Shown here piece after piece: positions 6,788 through 16,119 of a stretch of 56,581 nt of DNA. The stretch spans positions 1 to 56,581 of the forward strand of contig NZ_LMRV01000049.1 in the NCBI RefSeq assembly GCF_001428245.1, read 5' to 3'. Made by a program: the position numbers and the translations under genes. The DNA is from Paenibacillus sp. Soil522. Lineage in GTDB: Bacteria > Bacillota > Bacilli > Paenibacillales > Paenibacillaceae. A model generated the notes under the pieces. It saw only the letters and a list, made by a program, of their open reading frames with translations. It made no database searches and was not told the DNA's origin. Within the stretch, counting starts at the first letter, position 1. Every line of letters starts with the position of its first letter.

Positions 6788-7951
6788 ATGGACGGCACCT
6801 ATTTTGATTATAACGCGACAACGCCAATCGATCCCTCTGTATCCCATGCCATGATTGAACACCTTTCTTTGTACGGAAACCCGTCCAGCAACCATCAAGC
6901 CGGACGTTCAGCCAGAGCTGCGGTACAAGATGCCAGAGAGCAAGCGGCTGCTCTGCTTAACTGCAAAGCCAGCGAGCTTCATTTCACCTCCGGGGGAAGC
7001 GAAAGCAATAACTGGGCGGTGAAAGGCTGGTTATCGCAGTGGAAGGGGACGAGACCGCATGTGATTACCTCATCGATTGAGCATTCATCGGTGCTTGAGG
7101 TGCTTCACTATGCAGCCCGAGAGTGCGGGGTTGATGTAACCTATCTGCCGGTGAATGCCGAAGGATATGTATGTGCTGAAGCTGTGGCTACAGCCTTGCG
7201 GGAAGAGACGAGGATGATTAGTATCATGCTCGCCAATAACGAATTAGGCACCATTCAGCCGATTCGGGAAATTGCCCGCATTGCACGCTCCAATCATATT
7301 TTCATGCATACCGATGCTGTGCAGGCAGTCGGAAAAATCAACGTTGATGTACAAGAGCTTGGCGTACATGCGCTTTCCTTTTCCTCGCATAAATTTTACG
7401 GGCCTAAAGGGGTAGACGGGATTTATTTGAGCAGCGGCTATCAGCTGGAGCCCCTCGTTCATGGCGGCGGTCAAGAATCCGGCATGCGCAGCGGAACGGA
7501 GAATGTGCTATCGCTGATCGGACTCAGCGAAGCGTGCCGGCTTGCGCGTGCGGAGACGGCTGAAACGGAACAGCGACTGGCTGGATATAAGCTATTGCTG
7601 GAGAAGAGGCTGAAGAAGCTGTCGCCGCAAATCCGGATAAACGGATCGATGGACGCTGCAAGGACGCTGTCCAATACGATGAATATACAAATACCGAATA
7701 TTAGAGGAGAAGCGCTGGCGGCTTATCTCGATCACCGCTTCGGAATCGCGGTTTCAGTCGGCTCGGCATGCAGCTCCAACCAGGAGAAGAAGCTCTCCGG
7801 CGTGCTGATGGCGACGGGGCTTACGGAAGCGGAAATTCAGACTTCCATTAGAATCAGTATGGGAAAATTCACTAGAAGAGAGGATTTGGATTACTTCATT
7901 GATTCAATCGAACAGGCGCTGGAGCATTTCTATCGGTTAATGCCGGCCTGA
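6788..7951 (+). CDS. Cysteine desulfurase, NifS/IscS type
   Basis: A 387-residue PLP enzyme that takes sulfur from cysteine as a protein persulfide. It has the N-terminal YFDYNATTP, an EHSSV histidine (H99) over PLP, the Schiff-base lysine K202 in SSHKFYGPKG, and the active cysteine C328 in SVGSACSSNQ within the long flexible loop of group I enzymes. The RSGTEN motif (235-239) is present. It follows the scaffold gene by 3 bp and precedes the ACP gene, so this pair is embedded in a lipid/polyketide operon, not an isc, suf or nif locus. Housekeeping copies are expected elsewhere, which makes a dedicated role likely. Confidence 0.9.
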   Translation: MDGTYFDYNATTPIDPSVSHAMIEHLSLYGNPSSNHQAGRSARAAVQDAREQAAALLNCKASELHFTSGGSESNNWAVKGWLSQWKGTRPHVITSSIEHSSVLEVLHYAARECGVDVTYLPVNAEGYVCAEAVATALREETRMISIMLANNELGTIQPIREIARIARSNHIFMHTDAVQAVGKINVDVQELGVHALSFSSHKFYGPKGVDGIYLSSGYQLEPLVHGGGQESGMRSGTENVLSLIGLSEACRLARAETAETEQRLAGYKLLLEKRLKKLSPQIRINGSMDAARTLSNTMNIQIPNIRGEALAAYLDHRFGIAVSVGSACSSNQEKKLSGVLMATGLTEAEIQTSIRISMGKFTRREDLDYFIDSIEQALEHFYRLMPA

Positions 7952-7976
7952 CTTACCTATCGAAAGGAGTTCAGCG

Positions 7977-8297
7977 ATGAATATTAAGTTTCAAACGTTT
8001 TCTAAGAAAAATATGATCGAGCTTTTGAAGGCGAAGGTGTTAATCGGAAATTTGCAGCTGCAAGACATTAAGCCGGAGGATATCGCCGATGATGCGCCAT
8101 TGTTTGGGGAAGGGCTCGGGCTTGAATCTATCGACGCCTTCTACATTGCCGGCGGGATACAAGAAAGCTTCGGTGTAGTCATTGACCGGACAAAGCTGCA
8201 TCAATTGAAAAATCATTTTCAGTCTGTAAACACGCTGGCAGCCTATGTATCTGAGCTTCTCGGAGAACGTTTTGCCAAGCAAGGTGGAAACGAATGA
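7977..8297 (+). CDS. Acyl carrier protein
   Basis: 106 residues with a helical ACP fold. The phosphopantetheine site is GLGLESIDAFYI with S51; the usual D-S-L is here E-S-I, as in some secondary-metabolism ACPs. AAAGGAG lies 8 bases before the ATG. Its stop overlaps the start of the fatty acyl-AMP ligase (ATGA), which points to the ligase as its loading partner. It is longer and less acidic than a fatty-acid-synthesis ACP. The phosphopantetheinyl transferase at 977-1750 would activate it. Confidence 0.85.
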   Translation: MNIKFQTFSKKNMIELLKAKVLIGNLQLQDIKPEDIADDAPLFGEGLGLESIDAFYIAGGIQESFGVVIDRTKLHQLKNHFQSVNTLAAYVSELLGERFAKQGGNE

Positions 8298-10039
8298 GTG
8301 TTGAAACGCAGCGGCAAACTTTTTTTAGCAACCTGGTAGATTTGTTGCAATACCGCGCCGTTATTCAACCGGATTTGAAGCTGTACACGTACTTGACGGA
8401 TGGTGAAGAGCAAGCTGTCTCCATTACGGCGTCTGAGCTGAGCAAGCGGGCAATGGCTGTCGCAGCAGCCATGATTAGGGAGGGAAAGCGGCATACGACA
8501 GCCCTGCTGCTCTATCCGCCTGGCATTGACTTCGTTGTCGGGTTTATGGGCTGCTTGTATGCCGGCGTAATCGCTATACCCGCTTATCCCCCTCATTTTC
8601 GCAGGCCTACCCCGAGGCTGGATAGCATCATCACAGACTCGGGTCCAACCATTGCTCTGACGACCGAGAGCATGATGATGGATATCCAAGCGCATTTGGA
8701 TCCTTCTTCCCGTATCTCTCATCTTAACTTGCTGGCTACTGATCGTCTTAAAGCTGCGAATCAATATGCATGCGCTCCTTGCTCGGGCAATCAGTTGGCC
8801 TTTCTGCAGTATACATCCGGATCTACGGGCAATCCGAAGGGCGTGATGGTGACACATGGAAATCTCATTCATAATATGTCGCTAATCGCTGCCTATTTTC
8901 GGTTATCGCCACAAACCAAAATTGTTAACTGGCTTCCCGCTTACCACGATATGGGCTTAATCGGACAATTATTAATGTCGCTGCTGCTTGGCTGCGAGCT
9001 TGTCTACATGTCGCCCGTAAACTTCATGCAGAAGCCGATACGCTGGCTCAAGGCGATAACCCGGTATGGCGCTACGTACAGCGGAGCCCCGAACTTTGCT
9101 TATGAGCTCTGCGTGAACAAATTTAATCCGGGTACAGACAGCGATATTGATCTAAGCAGCTGGGCGCTTGCCTTCAATGGCGCCGAGCCGGTTCGCGAGG
9201 ATACGCTGCGCCGGTTTGTCGAGACATTCGCGCCATATGGCTTCAATGCGAATAGCTTAGCACCTTCGTACGGTTTGGCGGAAGGCACTTTGTATGTAGC
9301 AGGCTGCAAGAGAGAGGAGCCGTACACCAGCTTATGGGTTCGTTCGGATCGCTTGGAACAAAACGAAGTGCTTGTGACTGAGGAGGGCGCTCCCGGATCG
9401 AGGCCGCTCGTTGCTTGCGGCGTCATTGTGCCGGAGCAGCGCGTGCTGATCGTTAATCCGCAGTCCGGACAGCTATGCGCTGAACAAGAGGTAGGTGAAA
9501 TTTGGGTCAGTGGCCCGAGTGTCGCTGGGGGGTACTGGAACAATCCGGAAGCGACGGAAGAGGTGTTTCAAGCGGCTCTTGCGGCATATCCGGAGGAGCG
9601 GTTTCTCCGTACGGGAGATTTGGGATTCATTCGGCAATCTGAGTTGTATATTACAGGGCGAATCAAGGATGTGATCATCATTGCCGGCCGGAATCATTAC
9701 CCGCAGGATCTTGAGCTGACCGTGCAGGACAGTCATCCGGCTATTCGCAAGGAGTACATCGCCATGTTCCAAGCAGTCAAAGGGAATAAGGATATTGTCG
9801 TGGCAGTGGCCGAATTGAACAGGGAATACCGTCACCGTACCAAGCATGATCCAGATACGGATTTGTTACATAGGGAAGTTCTGGCGGCTGCCAGAGAGGC
9901 GGTGGCGGAGGCGCATGACCTGATGCTGGATGAGTTAATTCTGATTAGGACGGGGACGATTTCCAAAACCTCCAGCGGGAAAATTCAACGGCGCTTGGCC
10001 AAAAGCCAGTATGAAGAACAAAAACTTCAAATGTTGTAA
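8294..10039 (+). CDS. Fatty acyl-AMP ligase (FAAL)
   Basis: 581 residues of the ANL superfamily. It has the phosphate loop LQYTSGSTGNPKG (171-183), the FAAL-typical NWLPAYHDMGLIGQ, SYGLAEGT, and a FLRTGDLGF / ITGRIKDVIIIAGRNHYPQDLE hinge. The C-terminal SKTSSGKIQR contains the catalytic lysine. FAALs turn fatty acids into acyl-AMP and hand them to an ACP instead of CoA. The 4-bp overlap with the ACP gene and the following PKS (gap 8 bp) give a standard loading module. Chain length cannot be read from sequence. Confidence 0.9.
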   Translation: MSVETQRQTFFSNLVDLLQYRAVIQPDLKLYTYLTDGEEQAVSITASELSKRAMAVAAAMIREGKRHTTALLLYPPGIDFVVGFMGCLYAGVIAIPAYPPHFRRPTPRLDSIITDSGPTIALTTESMMMDIQAHLDPSSRISHLNLLATDRLKAANQYACAPCSGNQLAFLQYTSGSTGNPKGVMVTHGNLIHNMSLIAAYFRLSPQTKIVNWLPAYHDMGLIGQLLMSLLLGCELVYMSPVNFMQKPIRWLKAITRYGATYSGAPNFAYELCVNKFNPGTDSDIDLSSWALAFNGAEPVREDTLRRFVETFAPYGFNANSLAPSYGLAEGTLYVAGCKREEPYTSLWVRSDRLEQNEVLVTEEGAPGSRPLVACGVIVPEQRVLIVNPQSGQLCAEQEVGEIWVSGPSVAGGYWNNPEATEEVFQAALAAYPEERFLRTGDLGFIRQSELYITGRIKDVIIIAGRNHYPQDLELTVQDSHPAIRKEYIAMFQAVKGNKDIVVAVAELNREYRHRTKHDPDTDLLHREVLAAAREAVAEAHDLMLDELILIRTGTISKTSSGKIQRRLAKSQYEEQKLQML

Positions 10040-10047
10040 GGGGGCCG

Positions 10048-12534
10048 ATGATGAATTCAATAAATGAGCCAAACCGGATACAAGAATGGCTGGTTGAGGA
10101 AATAAAGGAGATGCTTGAGATGGACAAGAGCGAGATCGACATTCATCAGTCATTTAGCAGCTTCGGACTCGACTCTGCAGCCATCATGATGCTCTCCGGC
10201 GAACTGGGCAGACTGCTGCAGCGGAAAATATCTCCGACTATCTTCTGGGAATTCACGTCTATTCATGCGCTTGCGTCTGCTCTCGAGGGGGAGAATGGCC
10301 GCGATATGCCGGATGCGGAGCGGGCAACACGTCAACTTAACGCTTATGACCGGGAGCCGATCGCCATCGTCGGCATGGGCTGCCGGTTTCCTGGAGCGAA
10401 TGGGGTACGCGCGTTTTGGGAGCTGCTCGTTCAGGGCAAGGATGCCATAGGAGCCTATCCGGCGGACCGGCTTAAATTGAATGAGCCCGTTGTCGGCCGT
10501 GAAGGCGGCTATCTCGAAGGGATTGACGGCTTCGATTATTCGTTCTTTAACCTTTCCTACCGGGAAGCCATTCGCATGGATCCGCAGCAACGTATTCTAT
10601 TGGAGGTAGTATGGGAAGCTTTCGAGGATGCGGGAATCCCTCCTTCCGATTGGGCAAATACGATGAGCGGTACATTTATCGGCATATCGGGCAATGATTA
10701 CGGCAGGAAGGATTTGCTGGCCGAAGAACCGCATATTTTATCCTTAACGGGGAATGCCTTGAGCATTGCTGCGAATCGTCTATCGTATCTTTACAATTTA
10801 AACGGCCCCAGTTTAGCTATCGACACAGCATGCTCCTCCTCGCTTGCAGCCGTTCATATGGCATGCCAAAGTATTTGGTCAGGCGATTCCAAGCAGGCGG
10901 TCGCAGGAGGCGTTAATATTATTTTGACGGATGGTATTACAACCAGTTTATCCAATGCGGGTATGCTTGCTGGAGATGACCGCTGCAAAACCTTCGATGC
11001 GAAAGCCGACGGTTATGTGAGAGGAGAAGGCTGCGGGGCCATTCTTCTGAAGCCTTTGTCCAAAGCGGTAGAGGACGGAAATGACATTTATTCGGTCATT
11101 CGGGGAAGCTCGCTCAACCAGGATGGACGGAGCAACGGAATAACCGCACCGAATCAGCATGCGCAGGAGAAGCTGCTTCAGGCCGCTTATACGCAAGCAG
11201 GGATTCGGTTTGATGACATTGGTTACATCGAGAGTCATGGAACAGGGACTTATTTAGGTGATCCTATTGAGGTTAAAGCGCTCGGAAACGTAGTGTCTAC
11301 AGGCAGAACGACTGCTGACGCTTATTATCTCGGATCAGTCAAAACGAATATCGGGCATCTTGAGGCGGCAGCCGGAATTGCGGGCTTGATGAAAGCCGCT
11401 TTGGTCCTAAAACACGGGATCATTCCGCCAAACCTGCATTTCGAGAAATGGAATGATGAGATACCGCATGCGAAGTATGCCGTCCGCGTACCGCTCAAGT
11501 GCGAGACGCTGACACCCGGATTATGCGCAGGAGCTAGCTCATTCGGCTTCGGCGGCACAAATGTTCATGTGGCTATGGGCCCTTTCATGGCTGAACAGTC
11601 ATACGCAGCGCAGGACTTAGCGGAGCAGCCGGAGTTGTTCGTGCTGTCTGCACGCCGCAAGGAAGGGCTTTCCCGGCTGGCGGAGCAATATATTCATTTG
11701 ATCCGCAGCGGATACGCAGAGCAAGAATGGCAGCTAAGCGAGCTCTGCAGCAGCCTGTGGCAAGGACGGCAGCATCATAGCCACCGGCTGGCGCTGGTCG
11801 CCTCCTCTTTCGACGAGCTGGCCGAAGGTTTGGAGTCGTTTCATGCTGAGGAAGAGCATACGGGCTTGAAGGTTGGAAATACCGTTCTATCGGAACAAGA
11901 AATCGTCTTCTGCTTTTCCGATACAGGGTCTGATGAAGAAGCTTATGTGCAGCCCGTTCAAGATCAGTCCTTTCAACAAACTTTTTTTGTCGTGAATCAA
12001 TTCGTTCAGATGCAGGGCGCTTCTAATATAGAAGAAAGGCAGCGATCGGCATTTTATGTGTTCGCGTGGCAGTTTGCTTTCGGACGGATGCTTCGCGACT
12101 GGGGAATTGTTCCAAAGTTCTCTACGGGTGCCGGGGTAGGGGCGATCACGGCCGCAGTCCTGAATGGAACGATTACAATGGTGGAAGCCGTTCAATGGCT
12201 AAAACAAGTGGTTTATTCGGCCGAGGATAACCAAGAGCTTGAACAGAGCGCTTCCGAATGCCTCATTTATATAGGTCCGCTTTCTTCGCTCTCCGCCGAA
12301 GATGTGAACCGGCAATCGCATGCTTCCGGGTCCCGTAAAATCATCCTTGGTAATGGGCAGTCCAGATTGGCGTTACTGGGGCTTGCGGGTGAATTACACG
12401 CAGCGGGCTTCCGTACGAAGCTGTACGAGGGTAAAGGCCGAACACATATGCTTCCCGTGTATCCCTGGCATCACCAATCCTGCTGGAGAGCGGCCGAACG
12501 GCCGCAATCAAGCTCATTTGAATGCTTCTGTTAG
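10048..12534 (+). CDS. Polyketide synthase, ACP-KS with a degenerate AT
   Basis: 828 residues. An N-terminal carrier domain (about 10-80, FGLDSA with S43) is followed by a complete ketosynthase (about 103-510) with catalytic C262 (DTACSSS), H397 (ESHGTGT) and H437 (KTNIGH). The C-terminal 300 residues align with a KS-AT linker and an acyltransferase, but the GHSxGE nucleophile elbow reads TGAGVGA (693-699), so the serine and histidine are lost. The protein ends with the post-AT LPVYPW segment. No KR, DH or TE is present. It therefore needs an outside AT (for example FabD) or does not extend with malonyl units. It would take the FAAL product and do one condensation (inference). Confidence 0.9.
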   Translation: MMNSINEPNRIQEWLVEEIKEMLEMDKSEIDIHQSFSSFGLDSAAIMMLSGELGRLLQRKISPTIFWEFTSIHALASALEGENGRDMPDAERATRQLNAYDREPIAIVGMGCRFPGANGVRAFWELLVQGKDAIGAYPADRLKLNEPVVGREGGYLEGIDGFDYSFFNLSYREAIRMDPQQRILLEVVWEAFEDAGIPPSDWANTMSGTFIGISGNDYGRKDLLAEEPHILSLTGNALSIAANRLSYLYNLNGPSLAIDTACSSSLAAVHMACQSIWSGDSKQAVAGGVNIILTDGITTSLSNAGMLAGDDRCKTFDAKADGYVRGEGCGAILLKPLSKAVEDGNDIYSVIRGSSLNQDGRSNGITAPNQHAQEKLLQAAYTQAGIRFDDIGYIESHGTGTYLGDPIEVKALGNVVSTGRTTADAYYLGSVKTNIGHLEAAAGIAGLMKAALVLKHGIIPPNLHFEKWNDEIPHAKYAVRVPLKCETLTPGLCAGASSFGFGGTNVHVAMGPFMAEQSYAAQDLAEQPELFVLSARRKEGLSRLAEQYIHLIRSGYAEQEWQLSELCSSLWQGRQHHSHRLALVASSFDELAEGLESFHAEEEHTGLKVGNTVLSEQEIVFCFSDTGSDEEAYVQPVQDQSFQQTFFVVNQFVQMQGASNIEERQRSAFYVFAWQFAFGRMLRDWGIVPKFSTGAGVGAITAAVLNGTITMVEAVQWLKQVVYSAEDNQELEQSASECLIYIGPLSSLSAEDVNRQSHASGSRKIILGNGQSRLALLGLAGELHAAGFRTKLYEGKGRTHMLPVYPWHHQSCWRAAERPQSSSFECFC

Positions 12535-12543
12535 CGAGGGGGG

Positions 12544-13650
12544 ATGAACTTGCTGACTAAGGATGTCATTGTGATTGGCGGAGGGCAAGCGGGTTTGGCT
12601 GCCGGTTACTATTTGCGGCAAGCGAACCGGGATTTCCTGATTTTAGATAAAGGAGAATCCGTCGGCGAGAGCTGGAGAATTCGCTATGATTCGCTGCAAT
12701 TATTTACGCCTCGCCGTTATAGCGGGCTTCCGGGCATGCAGATGCAGGGAAGTCCATGGGGATATCCACATAAAGATGAGATTGCCGAATACTTAGCGGA
12801 ATATCAGCGTAAGTTCCTTCTTCCTGTTCAATTGCGAACGGAAGCACGAAAGATCGTTGTTCGAAATGGTCAGTTTTGCATCACGACTCCTGAAGGGAAG
12901 ATGACGGCTAATCAGGTTGTCGTCACGACAGGACCTTTCCAAAGCGCTAATTATCCTCATTTCCGCAGCCAATTATCTTCGAAAATCATGCAGCTTCACA
13001 CGGTTGAATACCAGAATCCCGGACAGCTGCCGGGAAGCAGCGTGCTGGTTGTTGGAGCGGGAAATTCGGGCTCGCAAATCGCCTATGAGCTGTCCAAGAC
13101 TAAGAAGGTATACTTGTCTGCGTCAGGCGCTATTCAATATTTACCTTACCGGGTACTGGGGAGAAGCTTGTTTTGGTGGTATGACAAAATCGGTCTGCTG
13201 CAGAAGGGACCGGAGACACGTCTCGGTAAAAAGTTGATGGCCAAAAAGGATCCGTTGTACGGGTTTGAGCTCAAAAAAGCGATTGCGCGCGGAGAGGTTT
13301 CTGTCGTTCCAAGGGCGGTAGGAGCAGAGGGAGAAAGAGTCATATTCGAAGACGGCTCCGACATGCAGGTCAGCGCAGTCATTTGGGCAACAGGCTTCAA
13401 GCCGGATTACAGCTGGATAGACATCCCCGAAGCTTTTAACGCGGATTCGGCCATTGCTCATGAACAAGGGGTTAGCACGGTGCCGGGCTTATATTATGTC
13501 GGGCTTCCATGGCAATCCGCCCGCGGGTCGGCATTAATCGGCTGGGTGCATCGCGACGCGGAATACATAGGGCAAGTGATAGAGCGCTACGGAGAACGGC
13601 AGCAGGAACGAGGGCTTTATTATGAAAATGTTGCTTCAATGACGCAATAG
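12544..13650 (+). CDS. Flavin-containing monooxygenase, CzcO/TrkA-like
   Basis: 368 residues with two dinucleotide-binding folds. FAD binds at VIGGGQAGLAAGYYL (GGGQAG, 12-17) and NADPH at VLVVGAGNSGSQIA (GAGNSG, 171-176). The ATG-like motif IWATGFKPDYSWI marks the FAD domain end. GAGGGGGG lies just before the ATG, nine bases after the PKS stop. Relatives oxidise ketones, amines or sulfur compounds. As last gene before a strong terminator it is the probable tailoring oxidase of the cluster. In a pathway with a cysteine desulfurase, S-oxidation is one possibility (inference). Confidence 0.85.
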   Translation: MNLLTKDVIVIGGGQAGLAAGYYLRQANRDFLILDKGESVGESWRIRYDSLQLFTPRRYSGLPGMQMQGSPWGYPHKDEIAEYLAEYQRKFLLPVQLRTEARKIVVRNGQFCITTPEGKMTANQVVVTTGPFQSANYPHFRSQLSSKIMQLHTVEYQNPGQLPGSSVLVVGAGNSGSQIAYELSKTKKVYLSASGAIQYLPYRVLGRSLFWWYDKIGLLQKGPETRLGKKLMAKKDPLYGFELKKAIARGEVSVVPRAVGAEGERVIFEDGSDMQVSAVIWATGFKPDYSWIDIPEAFNADSAIAHEQGVSTVPGLYYVGLPWQSARGSALIGWVHRDAEYIGQVIERYGERQQERGLYYENVASMTQ

Positions 13651-13676
13651 GCAGCTTGCTGGCTTCCTTTCTTATA

Positions 13677-13732
13677 AACCCGAAAGATAGACACTTTGAT
13701 AAACAAAGTGCCCGTCTTTCGGGTCTTTTTTT
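13677..13732 (+). terminator. Terminator of the biosynthetic operon
   Basis: Two nearly perfect arms, ACCCGAAAGA and TCTTTCGGGT, extended by CACTTTG/CAAAGTG, followed by CTTTTTTT. It marks the cluster's 3' boundary. Confidence 0.9.
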
Positions 13733-13746
13733 GCTTACTTGGATGA

Positions 13747-14175
13747 TGTTGGATTTGTCCCCGCGATATCGTTTCAGCCTATGCAGCGAACCCTGACCAT
13801 GCTCCAGAATGGTATGTAAATATCAAATCTGCACAATGGCAAACGCCAAAACCGTTGGAAATCGGCTCTAAAATCGCATTTAAAGCACATTTCCTGGGAA
13901 AAGAACTCTCGTACGTCTATCAGATAACGGAGTATATCCCGGGAGAAAGGCTTACAATGAAAACGGCTGACGGACCTTTTCCAATGGAAACCACTTATAC
14001 TTGGGAGACTACTGATAGAAACGCAACCCGAATGACTTTGCGGAACAAAGGCAATCCGGCCGGGTTTTCCATGTTGTTTGCCCCGTTTATGTCGTTGATG
14101 ATGAAACGAGCAAATAGCAAGGACTTGAAAAGAATCAAGCATATACTTGAAAAACAGGCTTTCAACGATGTCTAG
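13747..14175 (+). pseudogene. 5'-truncated SRPBCC (polyketide cyclase/START-like) protein
   Basis: In the frame ending at 14175 the protein aligns with SRPBCC proteins from DIVSAYAANPDHAPEWY onward (about 13765), through FLGKELSYVYQ, GERLTMKTADGPFPMETTY and a C-terminal helix. The frame is closed by a stop at 13744-13746 and has no usable start codon before TTG 13855, which lies inside the domain. About 10-20 N-terminal residues and the translation start appear to be lost, right behind the operon terminator. Small ATGs in another frame (13742, 13745) may be leftovers. Probably inactive. Confidence 0.55.
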
Positions 14176-14359
14176 ACGGAGCTTGATCAGCTCATTCCTT
14201 TACGGCACCGATCACTATCCCAGCCGGACTTTACATATTGTAACTACATATAGAGCCAATATTCATCATTATGTATGATGAAATGAAACGGTATTCAAGA
14301 TAACATTGGATTATCTGTATGCAGCGTTTAAAAATTATTGCCGGAGGCGGGGATCGCAA

Positions 14360-15838
14360 ATGACGGAGGAGCAAGTTGAACCCATTTCGAAAGAACCGAT
14401 TCTTTTACAAAACTATATTGGCGGTAAATGGATTGATTCGTCATCCGGCAAACAAGAGGCCGTTATAAATCCGGCAACGGAGGAAGTGTTGGCTTATGTG
14501 CCGCTTTCGGGCCGGGAAGATTTGGATCAAGCGGCAGCGGCGGCGCAGGAAGCTTTTCAAATATGGGGAAAAACGCCGGTACCGAGAAGAGCCCGCACGC
14601 TCTTTAAATATCAGCAGCTGCTGGTTGAGCATTGGGAGGAACTGGCCCGGCTGATTACGACTGAGAACGGAAAAAGCTATGAGGAGGCTTACGGGGAAGT
14701 ACAGCGCGGCATCGAATGCGTCGAGTTTGCCGCCGGCGCGCCCACTCTTATGATGGGCAAGCAGCTCCCGGATATTGCTTCGAATATAGAGTCCGGTATG
14801 TACCGTTATCCGATTGGCGTTGTGGGAGGCATCTCGCCGTTCAATTTTCCGATGATGGTATCGTGCTGGATGTTTCCGCTGGCTATCGCATGCGGCAATA
14901 CCTTCATTCTGAAGCCTTCGGAGCGCGCTCCGCTTTTGGCAGTCAGATTGGCTGAGCTGTTCACTGAAGCGGGCTTGCCGGCAGGTGTGCTAAACATCGT
15001 CCATGGCGCTCATGAGGTGGTGAACGCTTTACTTGCGCATCCGGATGTGAAAGCCATATCGTTTGTCGGTTCGCAGCCGGTAGCGGAATATGTGTATAAA
15101 ACGGCCGCGTCTCACGGCAAACGCGTACAAGCGCTGGGCGGCGCCAAAAATCATTCCATCGTCATGCCGGATGCGGATTTGAGTCTGGCTGTACAACAGA
15201 TCGTTACTGCGGCATTCGGGTCGGCAGGAGAAAGATGCATGGCCGCCGCCGTAGTTGTTGCAGTGGGAGACGTTGCCGATGCCTTGATTGAGGAGCTTAA
15301 GAAAGCGGCAGACGCTCTAAGCATCGGCAATGGCCTGACACAAGGTGTTTTTCTTGGTCCGGTCATCCGCGAGTCGCATAAACAGAGAACGGTCCGCTAT
15401 ATCGAAACCGGAGAAGCCGAAGGGGCGTTGCTGGTACGGGATGGACGCAGCGATGCCGCTTACGGCGAGAAAGGCTATTTCATAGGTCCTACACTGTTTG
15501 ACCGGGTAACAACAGATATGACCATTTGGAAAGATGAGATTTTTGCTCCTGTCCTCTCGATTGCCCGTGTCGGCACCCTTAAGGAAGCGGTTGAAATGAC
15601 CAACAAGTCGGCGTTCGCTAACGGAGCTTGTATTTACACCCAAAGCGGCAGCCATGTCCGTTACTTCCGGGAGAATATAGAGGCCGGCATGCTTGGAGTC
15701 AACCTGGGTGTCCCTGCCCCGATGGCGTTCTTTCCGTTCTCGGGCTGGAAAAACTCATTTTATGGTGATCTTCATGCGAACGGCTCTGACGGCGTCGAAT
15801 TTTATACCCGAAAAAAGATGGTAACTGCCCGGTGGTAG
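14360..15838 (+). CDS. mmsA: Methylmalonate-semialdehyde dehydrogenase (CoA-acylating)
   Basis: 492 residues from ATG 14360, which follows CCGGAGGCGGGG. It is an aldehyde dehydrogenase with the MmsA/IolA hallmarks: [10 protein letters not shown], the active cysteine in [10 protein letters not shown], and a C-terminus [20 protein letters not shown]...FYTRKKMVT, which is nearly diagnostic. It oxidises malonate or methylmalonate semialdehyde to acetyl- or propionyl-CoA in inositol and valine breakdown. It is monocistronic, with its own terminator, and there is no iol operon around it. It could supply propionyl-CoA to other pathways; a link to the cluster is unproven. Confidence 0.88.
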   Translation: MTEEQVEPISKEPILLQNYIGGKWIDSSSGKQEAVINPATEEVLAYVPLSGREDLDQAAAAAQEAFQIWGKTPVPRRARTLFKYQQLLVEHWEELARLITTENGKSYEEAYGEVQRGIECVEFAAGAPTLMMGKQLPDIASNIESGMYRYPIGVVGGISPFNFPMMVSCWMFPLAIACGNTFILKPSERAPLLAVRLAELFTEAGLPAGVLNIVHGAHEVVNALLAHPDVKAISFVGSQPVAEYVYKTAASHGKRVQALGGAKNHSIVMPDADLSLAVQQIVTAAFGSAGERCMAAAVVVAVGDVADALIEELKKAADALSIGNGLTQGVFLGPVIRESHKQRTVRYIETGEAEGALLVRDGRSDAAYGEKGYFIGPTLFDRVTTDMTIWKDEIFAPVLSIARVGTLKEAVEMTNKSAFANGACIYTQSGSHVRYFRENIEAGMLGVNLGVPAPMAFFPFSGWKNSFYGDLHANGSDGVEFYTRKKMVTARW

Positions 15839-15883
15839 AGGTTGGGGCCGGCTGATGCAAGGAAAAAAGATATCATTATTAAA

Positions 15884-15918
15884 GGGCCTCATTCGTTGCG
15901 GATGAGGCCCGTTTTTTT
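15884..15918 (+). terminator. Terminator after mmsA
   Basis: Perfect 9-bp stem GGGCCTCAT/ATGAGGCCC followed by GTTTTTTT. I see no gene in the remaining 200 bases up to the patatin. Confidence 0.9.
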
Positions 15919-16119
15919 GAAATGCAGCTCAAGGGCTGAAAGGAGTGAAGTGGCTATAGTAGGGGAGCGCTTCTTTTTGTATGGTATACGGCTAAGGGAA
16001 TCTCCCCATAAGCTGTTTAATAAGGCAATCTCCATACATGATTTTATTGAATAGTTATATGTATATATAAACCCGTTGAACGTTCGTTTAGCTCCTGAAG
16101 GGCCGGAAGGAGGACGTCT

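Noticed and set aside
6425..7951. Nitrogen fixation locus
   Set aside because: No nifHDK or other nif genes are present; the pair sits in a lipid/polyketide operon.
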